A stretch of 64,000 bases of DNA from Bradyrhizobium hipponense (GTDB taxonomy: Bacteria; Pseudomonadota; Alphaproteobacteria; Rhizobiales; Xanthobacteraceae), in the NCBI RefSeq assembly GCF_008123965.1, contig NZ_VSTH01000029.1:50352-114351 (forward strand), written 5' to 3'. Positions 58,153-64,000 of the stretch are shown piece by piece. Within the stretch, counting starts at the first letter, position 1. Each line of letters starts with the position of its first letter. The notes beneath the pieces were generated by a model. It worked only from the letters and a program-made list of their open reading frames with translations, was not told where the DNA came from and made no database searches. A program made the position numbers and the translations under genes.

Positions 58153-58182
58153 AGCCCCCGCGCGCGATCGCGGGGGCTTTTT
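58153..58182 (+). terminator. Intrinsic terminator after binding-protein copy 1
   Basis: Perfect 10-bp stem AGCCCCCGCG / CGCGGGGGCT with a 6-base loop, followed by TTTTT. Confidence 0.9.
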
Positions 58183-58243
58183 GTTGACGTCGGGCGTCAA
58201 TCTTGTTCAATGCAGCGCCGATGCAACTCGGGGTAGGAGAGCA

Positions 58244-59470
58244 ATGACTGCCGTTCGTTTTCAAGTTGCGGTTGTTTCGGTCGCGGTCGCATTGTGCACT
58301 GCAATGAGCAGCGCGGCGCTTGCGCAAAAGAAATACGACAGCGGCGCTTCCGAGACCGAGATCAAGATCGGCAACATCATGCCCTATAGCGGCCCGGCCT
58401 CCGCCTATGCCGCGATCGGCAGGACCGAGGAAGCGTATTTCAACATGATCAACGCCGAGGGCGGCATCAACGGGCGAAAGATCAAGTTCATCTCCTATGA
58501 CGACGGCTATTCGCCGCCGAAGACGGTGGAGCAGGCGCGCAAGCTGGTCGAGAGCGACGAGGTGCTGCTGATCTTCGGCTCGCTCGGCACCTCCACCAAC
58601 GGCGCCATCCGCAAATACATGAACGAGAAGAAGGTGCCGCAACTGTTCGTCGCGAGCGGGGCCTCCAAATGGAACGACCCCAAGCAGTATCCGTGGACCA
58701 TGGGCTGGCAGCCGAGCTACGCCAGCGAGGCGCGGATCTATGCCAAGTACATCATGAAGGAGAAGCCGGACGCCAAGATCGGCGTGCTCTACCAGAACGA
58801 CGATTTCGGCAAGGACTATCTGAAGGGATTGAAGGACGGCCTCGGCGCCAAGGCGTCGATGATCGTGCTCGCGGACAGTTACGAGACCTCTGAGCCGGCG
58901 GTCGACGAGCACATCGTGAAGCTGAAGGCCGCCGGCGCCGACGTCCTGGTCAGCATCACCACGCCGAAATTCGCCGCACAGGCGATCAAGAAGGCGGCCG
59001 AGATCAACTGGCATCCTATGCACATCATCTCCAACGTCTCGGCCTCGGTCGGCGGCGTGATCGAACCGGCGGGCCTCGAGATCTCGCAGGGCATCCTGTC
59101 GGCGAGCTACACCAAGGACGGCTCCGACCCGCAGTGGAACGCCGATGACGGCATGAAGAAATTCTACAGTTTCCTCGCGCAGTATGATCCCAAGGCCAAC
59201 AAGCTCGATGCCGCCGTGGTATTCGGCTATGCCGCCGCGCAGACCTTGGTGAAGGTGCTGCAGATGTGCGGCGACGATCTCACCCGCGAGAACGTCATGA
59301 AGCAGTCCGCACACCTGAAGGATTTCGAGCCAGATACGCTCTTGCCCGGCATCAAGATCAACACCGCGCCGGACAATTTCGCCCCGATCGAGCAGCTCCA
59401 GATGATGCGTTTCAAGGGCAAGAAATGGGAGCTGTTCGGCGAGATCATCTCGAGCGAGATGGGTCATTAG
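58244..59470 (+). CDS. HAAT-family substrate-binding protein, copy 2
   Basis: Paralogue of copy 1, 408 residues, signal peptide ending SSAALA then QKKYDSGASETEIKIGNIMP. TAGGAG lies 5 bases before ATG 58244. It is the most divergent copy around the expected ligand cleft: GSLGTSTNGAIRKYMN in place of GTPSNSAI, VASGASKWNDPKQYPW in place of VATGATKWNDPKNFPW, and SYASEARIYAKYIM. A Cys is present in QMCGDDLTREN. The ligand may therefore differ from those of the other copies. It begins after a terminator, so it has its own promoter. Confidence 0.92.
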   Translation: MTAVRFQVAVVSVAVALCTAMSSAALAQKKYDSGASETEIKIGNIMPYSGPASAYAAIGRTEEAYFNMINAEGGINGRKIKFISYDDGYSPPKTVEQARKLVESDEVLLIFGSLGTSTNGAIRKYMNEKKVPQLFVASGASKWNDPKQYPWTMGWQPSYASEARIYAKYIMKEKPDAKIGVLYQNDDFGKDYLKGLKDGLGAKASMIVLADSYETSEPAVDEHIVKLKAAGADVLVSITTPKFAAQAIKKAAEINWHPMHIISNVSASVGGVIEPAGLEISQGILSASYTKDGSDPQWNADDGMKKFYSFLAQYDPKANKLDAAVVFGYAAAQTLVKVLQMCGDDLTRENVMKQSAHLKDFEPDTLLPGIKINTAPDNFAPIEQLQMMRFKGKKWELFGEIISSEMGH

Positions 59471-59730
59471 AACTCTTTGAGCAGAGCGCAATTTGAGGTC
59501 AGGCTGGAATAGCAGCGCAACTCAGGATCAATGCGCTGACGCAAGGGACTGAATCTTACCAGCCGGAATATTCCGCGCCGCATCGATCAAATTGCGCCGG
59601 CTGCGATATTCGCTGAGGCGTTTTTCTTGCTGGCCGGACGGGAAGGGTATTCAATGTGTGCAGGAGCGGCGCGAACGAGCGCTCCCAATCAAAAAAAGCG
59701 ACACATTGAAACGGACCAAGGGAGATCAAG
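59471..59730 (+). promoter_or_regulatory. Spacer and probable promoter of binding-protein copy 3
   Basis: 260 bases without a gene and without a clear terminator hairpin after copy 2. It includes an AGGCG-N6-TTGCT element (59616-59631) with correct GG/GC spacing but weak agreement with a sigma-54 promoter. Confidence 0.35.
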
Positions 59731-60960
59731 ATGCCTGCAATGCATGTGCGGCTGGGGGCCCTTGCGGCCGCCCTCGCGCTAGCTGCTACCTTTTCCACCG
59801 CAGCGTCAGCGCAAAAGAAATATGACACCGGCGCGTCCGATACCGAGATCAAGATCGGCAACATCATGCCCTATAGCGGCCCCGCTTCGGCCTATGGCGT
59901 GATTGGCAAGACCGAGGAAGCCTACTTCAGGAAGATCAATGCGGAAGGCGGCATCAACGGCCGCAAGATCAACTTCATCAGCTACGACGATGCCTACTCG
60001 CCGCCGAAGACGGTCGAGCAGGCGCGCAAGCTGGTCGAAAGCGACGAAGTGCTGTTGATCTTCCAGTCGCTGGGCACGCCGTCGAATTCCGCGATCCAGA
60101 AATACATGAACTCGAAGAAGGTGCCGCAGCTCTTCGTCGCTACCGGCGCCACCAAGTGGAACGATTCGCAGAACTTCCCCTGGACCATGGGTTGGCAGCC
60201 CAACTACCAGAGCGAGGCACGCATCTACGCCAAGTATATCCTGCAGAAGATGCCGAACGCCAAGATTGCCATCCTCTATCAGAACGACGATTACGGCAAA
60301 GACTACCTGAAGGGCATGAAGGAGGCGCTTGGCGCCAAGGCGGCTTCGATGATCGTCGCCGAAGAGAGCTACGAGACGTCCGAGCCGACCATCGACTCCC
60401 ACATCGTGACGCTGAAGGCAACCGGCGCCGATGTCTTCTTCAACATCACCACGCCAAAATTCGCCGCCCAGGCGATCAAGAAGAACGCCGAGATCGGCTG
60501 GCATCCGACGCACTTTCTCAACAACGTCTCCGTTTCGATCGGCAGCGTGATGAAGCCGGCCGGCTTCGAAGCCTCGCAGGGCATCGTCTCCTCGAACTAC
60601 TACAAGGATCCGACCGATCCGCAGTGGAAGGACGATCCGGCGATGAAGGCCTGGAATGAGTTCCTCGACAAATACTATCCCGAAGCCAACCGCACGGATT
60701 CGTCGGTGATGTACGGTTACATCGTCGCCCAGGCCCTTGTGCACGTGCTCAAGGCGTGCGGTGACGATCTGACGCGTGCGAACGTCATGAAGCAGGCAGC
60801 CAGCATCAAGGACTTCGAACCTGCCGGCCTCTTGCCGGGCATCAAGGCCAATACGGGCCCCACCGACTTTGCTCCGCTGTCCCAGTTGCAGCTCATGCGC
60901 TTCAAGGGAGAAAGCTGGGAGCTGTTCGGCGACGTCCTCAGCGGTGACGTCAGCGGCTGA
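59731..60960 (+). CDS. HAAT-family substrate-binding protein, copy 3
   Basis: Paralogue of 409 residues, signal peptide ending AASA before QKKYDTGASDTEIKIGNIMP. AGGGAG lies 7 bases before the ATG. Binding-cleft segments: FQSLGTPSNSAIQKYMN and VATGATKWNDSQNFPW; a DDYGKDYLKGMKEALGAKAASM hinge-region block is shared with copy 4. Cys occurs in KACGDDLTRAN. Overall it is closest to copy 4. Confidence 0.92.
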   Translation: MPAMHVRLGALAAALALAATFSTAASAQKKYDTGASDTEIKIGNIMPYSGPASAYGVIGKTEEAYFRKINAEGGINGRKINFISYDDAYSPPKTVEQARKLVESDEVLLIFQSLGTPSNSAIQKYMNSKKVPQLFVATGATKWNDSQNFPWTMGWQPNYQSEARIYAKYILQKMPNAKIAILYQNDDYGKDYLKGMKEALGAKAASMIVAEESYETSEPTIDSHIVTLKATGADVFFNITTPKFAAQAIKKNAEIGWHPTHFLNNVSVSIGSVMKPAGFEASQGIVSSNYYKDPTDPQWKDDPAMKAWNEFLDKYYPEANRTDSSVMYGYIVAQALVHVLKACGDDLTRANVMKQAASIKDFEPAGLLPGIKANTGPTDFAPLSQLQLMRFKGESWELFGDVLSGDVSG

Positions 60961-61012
60961 GGACAGCACGGCCCCAGGGGTGGCTACCAAAAGAGGTGAC
61001 TACTAAAGAAGC

Positions 61013-61043
61013 AGTCCCTGCGACGTCGTCGCAGGGGCTTTTT
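61013..61043 (+). terminator. Intrinsic terminator after binding-protein copy 3
   Basis: 12-bp stem AGTCCCTGCGAC / GTCGCAGGGGCT with one T-G wobble and a 3-base loop, followed by TTTTT. Confidence 0.9.
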
Positions 61044-61142
61044 CTTGATGCTGCAACGCAAATCGTATTCAATTGCTGCCGCGTCGCCAAGAAACCCAGA
61101 AAAAGAATGACGCATACACACTAAGAAAATAGGGAGATTGGA

Positions 61143-62372
61143 ATGCCTGCTGTCACCGGCAAATTTGCGGCCGCGTCCATTGCGCTCGCAGTCTTCGCAG
61201 CCTCGACCAGTGCCGCACTTGCCCAGAAGAAATACGATACCGGCGCGACCGACACCGAGATCAAGGTCGGCAACATCATGCCCTACAGCGGACCGGCCTC
61301 CGCCTACGGCGTCATCGGCCGGACCGAAGCTGCCTATTTCAAGAAGATCAACGAAGAAGGCGGCGTCAACGGTCGTAAGATCAACTTCATTTCCTATGAC
61401 GACGGCTATTCGCCGCCGAAGACGGTGGAGCAGGCGCGCAAGCTGGTCGAGAGCGACGAAGTCCTCCTGATCTTCAACTCGCTCGGCACGCCGCCGAATT
61501 CGGCGATCCACAAATACATGAATTCGAAAAAGGTGCCGCAGCTCTTCGTCGCCACCGGCGCCACCAAGTGGAACGATCCGAAGAACTTTCCGTGGACGAT
61601 GGGCTGGCAGCCCAACTACCAGAGCGAGACGCAGATCTATGCGAAGTGGCTACTCAAGAACAAGCCGGACGCCAAGATCGCCGTGCTTTACCAGAACGAC
61701 GATTACGGCAAGGACTATCTCAAGGGCCTGAAGGACGGCCTCGGGGCCAAGGCCGCCTCGATGATCGTCATCGAGGAGAGCTACGAGACCTCCGAGCCGA
61801 CCATTGACAATCACATCGTCAAGCTGAAGTCGACCGGCGCCGACGTGTTCATGAACATCACGACTCCAAAATTCGCAGCGCAGGCGATCAAGAAGAACGC
61901 CGAGATCGGCTGGAAGCCGCTGCACTTCCTCAACAACGTTTCGGCTTCGGTCGGCAGTGTGATCAGGCCTGCCGGTTTCGAGAATGCGCAGGACATCATC
62001 TCCGCCGACTATCTCAAGGACGTGGCGGACCCGGAATGGGCGAACGACCCGGGCATGAAGGGATTTCTTGAATTCATGGCCAAGTACTTTCCGGAAGGCG
62101 ACAAGCTCGCTCACGAAAGCATCGTCGGGTATGGCGTCGCGCAGACGCTGGTTCAGGTGCTGAAGCAATGCGGCGACGATCTGACGCGCGAGAACGTCAT
62201 GAAGCAGGCCGCTAACCTGAAGGACTTCCGGACAGAAGTGCTGCTGCCGGGCATCCAGATCAACACGTCACCAACCGACTTTGCGCCAATCAGCCAGCTT
62301 CGGCTTGAACGATTCAAGGGCGAGAAGTGGGATCTGTTCGGCGACGTGATCAGCGCCGACGTCGGCGGCTAG
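61143..62372 (+). CDS. HAAT-family substrate-binding protein, copy 4
   Basis: Paralogue of 409 residues, signal peptide ending SAALA before QKKYDTGATDTEIKVGNIMP. AGGGAG lies 6 bases before the ATG. Cleft segments: FNSLGTPPNSAIHKYMN and VATGATKWNDPKNFPW. The C-terminal lobe differs from the others (ENAQDIISADYLKDVADPEWANDP, YFPEGDKLAHESIVGYGVAQ). Cys occurs in KQCGDDLTREN. It has its own terminator and about 100 bases of upstream spacer after the previous one. Confidence 0.92.
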   Translation: MPAVTGKFAAASIALAVFAASTSAALAQKKYDTGATDTEIKVGNIMPYSGPASAYGVIGRTEAAYFKKINEEGGVNGRKINFISYDDGYSPPKTVEQARKLVESDEVLLIFNSLGTPPNSAIHKYMNSKKVPQLFVATGATKWNDPKNFPWTMGWQPNYQSETQIYAKWLLKNKPDAKIAVLYQNDDYGKDYLKGLKDGLGAKAASMIVIEESYETSEPTIDNHIVKLKSTGADVFMNITTPKFAAQAIKKNAEIGWKPLHFLNNVSASVGSVIRPAGFENAQDIISADYLKDVADPEWANDPGMKGFLEFMAKYFPEGDKLAHESIVGYGVAQTLVQVLKQCGDDLTRENVMKQAANLKDFRTEVLLPGIQINTSPTDFAPISQLRLERFKGEKWDLFGDVISADVGG

Positions 62373-62394
62373 CCCCTGACAGACGCCACGACGG

Positions 62395-62428
62395 AAAGCC
62401 CCCTGCGAGACCCTCGCAAGGGGCTTTT
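62395..62428 (+). terminator. Intrinsic terminator after binding-protein copy 4
   Basis: 15-bp stem AAAGCCCCCTGCGAG / CTCGCAAGGGGCTTT with one mismatch and a 3-base loop, ending in TTTT. Confidence 0.88.
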
Positions 62429-62565
62429 GCTTGCGCGCCGATTATGATCACGCGATTGCACAATCGAATGACCGCAAAGCCCGCTTACGCTTTGGCGCAT
62501 GATGCGGTAGGCAGGTGAGCGGCGCGTTTGCCGCCAGCCTCCCCTGTCTGCCCAAGGCCTTTGTC

Positions 62566-63849
62566 ATGACCGACCGACGTCCCCTGCTCCGCGCGCTTTA
62601 CGACGCCGCGGTTGCCGCCGCCCATCCCAATGTCGTGCTGGCGCCGCATCTGCGGCCCGCTCCGAAGGGGCGCGTGATCTGCCTTGCCGCGGGCAAGGGC
62701 GCGGGCGCGATGGCTGCGGCCACAGAGCGGCACTATCTCGACACGCTCAAGCTTGCGCCGGAACGCCTGGTCGGGATCGCCACCACCCGCCACGGCTACG
62801 GCGTGCCGACGCGCCGCATTCGCGTGGTCGAGGCCGGCCATCCCGTGCCTGACGAAGCCGGCCTGAAGGGCGCAGCCGACACGCTCGCGCTCGCGGGCGA
62901 GGCCGGGCCCGACGATTTGCTTCTGGTGCTGCTCACCGGCGGCGGCTCGGCCAACTGGATCGCGCCGGTGGAGGGCATCAGCTTTGCGCAGAAGCAGGCG
63001 GTCAACAAGGCACTGTTACGCTCGGGCGCGCCGATCGGCGAGGTGAACACGGTCAGAAAACACTTGTCGCGGATCAAGGGCGGACGGCTGGCGCGTGCCG
63101 GCAAGAACGCCGCCGAAATCGTCACGCTTGCGATCTCCGACGTGCCGCATGACGAGCCCTCCGCGATCGCCTCCGGCCCCACCGTGCCGGACCCGACCAC
63201 GCTGGCGGACGCGCGTGCGATCGTGGCGAAGTACAGCCTCGACATTGACGAAGCCGTGCGCCGCGCGCTCGACGATGACCGCAACGAAAGCTGCAAGCCG
63301 GGCGATGCCGCCTTTGCGCGCGCGCATTTCGAATTGATCGCGCGTCCCAAGCAGTCGCTCGACGCCGCCGTGAAGCTTGCCAAGGACGCCGGCTACGAGA
63401 CGATCGATCTCGGCGCCGATCTCGAAGGCGAGGCGCGCGAGATCGCCGTCGATCATGCCAGGATGGCCCTGGACGCGCGCGCGCAGGGCAAGCGGATCGC
63501 GATCCTCTCCGGTGGAGAGCTTACCGTCACTGTGCGCGGCCATGGCCGCGGTGGCCCCAACCAGGAATACGCGCTGGCGCTCGCCGAGCTGCTGAAGAAC
63601 ACCGCCGGCATCTCCGCGCTCGCCGGTGACACCGACGGCGCCGACGGCGGCGCCGGCAATCCCACCGACCCCGCCGGCGCACTGATCGACGCGGCGACGT
63701 TCGCGAAGATGAAGGCGCAAGGGCTGGAGCCGCAGGCCTATCTCGACAACAACGACGCCACGACGTTCTTCGAGGCGACCGGTGACCTGCTGCTACCGGG
63801 CCCGACGCTGACCAACGTGAACGATATTCGCGTGATTTTGGTGGATTGA
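62566..63849 (+). CDS. Glycerate kinase, MOFRL type (TtuD/GckA-like)
   Basis: Cytoplasmic kinase of 427 residues producing 2-phosphoglycerate from glycerate and ATP. The N-terminal half has KGRVICLAAGKGAGAMAAATERHY (residues about 33-56), LLVLLTGGGSANWIAPVEGISFAQKQAVNKALLRSGAPIGEVNTVRKHLSRIKGGRLA and the DUF4147 core. The C-terminal MOFRL domain contains SGGELTVTVRGHGRGGPNQEYALAL and DTDGADGGAGNPTDPAGALID. ATG 62566 was chosen over an in-frame GTG at 62515, which would add 17 non-conserved residues. It may serve glyoxylate, tartrate or serine metabolism. Confidence 0.92.
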   Translation: MTDRRPLLRALYDAAVAAAHPNVVLAPHLRPAPKGRVICLAAGKGAGAMAAATERHYLDTLKLAPERLVGIATTRHGYGVPTRRIRVVEAGHPVPDEAGLKGAADTLALAGEAGPDDLLLVLLTGGGSANWIAPVEGISFAQKQAVNKALLRSGAPIGEVNTVRKHLSRIKGGRLARAGKNAAEIVTLAISDVPHDEPSAIASGPTVPDPTTLADARAIVAKYSLDIDEAVRRALDDDRNESCKPGDAAFARAHFELIARPKQSLDAAVKLAKDAGYETIDLGADLEGEAREIAVDHARMALDARAQGKRIAILSGGELTVTVRGHGRGGPNQEYALALAELLKNTAGISALAGDTDGADGGAGNPTDPAGALIDAATFAKMKAQGLEPQAYLDNNDATTFFEATGDLLLPGPTLTNVNDIRVILVD

Positions 63850-63851
63850 GT

Positions 63852-63998
63852 CCCTTACCCTCCCCTGGAGGGGGAGGGCAATCGCATATGGATTTCACGC
63901 GGATTGTCCGCGGGCTTGCTCCGCCTCTCCCGCTTGCGGGAGAGGCCGACGCGCTCGCAGAGCGCGGCGGGTGAGGGCTTTCGCCACGGCGGGATATC
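63852..63998. repeat. Palindromic repeat, family D relative, at the window end
   Basis: Contains TACCCTCCCCTGGAGGGGGA, TCTCCCGCTTGCGGGAGA and GCGCTCGCAGAGCGC stem-loops followed by GGCGGGTGAGGG, resembling the family D element near 45.3 kb. The element may continue beyond the window. Confidence 0.6.
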
Positions 63999-64000
63999 CT

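Noticed and set aside
59616..59631. Sigma-54 promoter before binding-protein copy 3
   Set aside because: GG and GC spacing is right, but the rest of the -24 element disagrees at several positions, so evidence is weaker than for urtA.

Overview
The window looks like chromosomal DNA of a Bradyrhizobium or a close relative (Nitrobacteraceae, Alphaproteobacteria). The base composition is GC-rich throughout. The gene content fits: a CycM-type membrane-anchored cytochrome c beside kdsB and pheA, a Tad/Cpa pilus cluster, a pimeloyl-CoA (pim) type dicarboxylate degradation cluster, YejABEF with Tat-exported binding proteins, and short palindromic intergenic repeats. This assignment comes from reading gene content, not from a database search. 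I saw no rRNA, tRNA, CRISPR array, prophage or insertion sequence.

Layout. (1) 1-6.4 kb, minus strand: urea uptake operon urtABCDE followed by the start of ureD, cut by the window edge. A strong sigma-54 type promoter lies upstream of urtA. (2) 6.9-9.3 kb, plus strand: DEAD-box RNA helicase, translation initiation factor IF-1 and a cold-shock protein, an RNA-remodelling and translation group. (3) 9.3-21 kb: Tad pilus machinery. A Flp pilin and prepilin peptidase CpaA are followed by cpaB-C-D-E-F and tadB-tadC on the plus strand, with tadD convergent on the minus strand. A small paralogue of the CpaC N-terminal domain and a sterol-desaturase-like enzyme lie just before. CtrA-like boxes occur upstream of cpaB and tadD. 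(4) 21-23.6 kb: a 67-residue membrane protein, an M17 aminopeptidase and an overlapping NlpC/P60 hydrolase. (5) 23.7-31.4 kb, minus strand: a peptide ABC importer, yejF-yejE-yejB preceded by two tandem yejA-type binding proteins.

(6) 31.6-40.2 kb: cycM, divergent kdsB-pheA, an LLM-class oxidoreductase, then metF-metH for methionine synthesis. (7) 40.3-50.3 kb: a stretch unusually rich in imperfect or perfect palindromic repeats, set between a duplicated DUF3592 membrane protein, a GST, a threonine-dehydratase-like enzyme, glycerol kinase, a collapsed SDR pseudogene and the pim genes. Two genes take their stop codons from the repeats. (8) 45.8-53.4 kb: pimD-pimC-pimA-pimF-like genes on the minus strand, divergent from an IclR-type regulator, with a perfect 9-1-9 palindrome between them. 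The thiolase (pimB) and pimE are absent here. (9) 53.4-62.4 kb, plus strand: a branched-chain-amino-acid-type (HAAT) ABC importer, LivG-F-H-M-like, followed by four consecutive paralogous binding proteins, at least three with their own terminator. (10) 62.5-63.8 kb: MOFRL-type glycerate kinase, then a repeat at the window end.

The most interesting unit is the 45.8-62.4 kb block. The beta-oxidation genes, the IclR regulator with its candidate operator, one HAAT transporter core and four interchangeable-looking binding proteins may form one regulated uptake-and-degradation system for dicarboxylic or related acids, with ligand range widened by binding-protein duplication. That link is inference from position and family.
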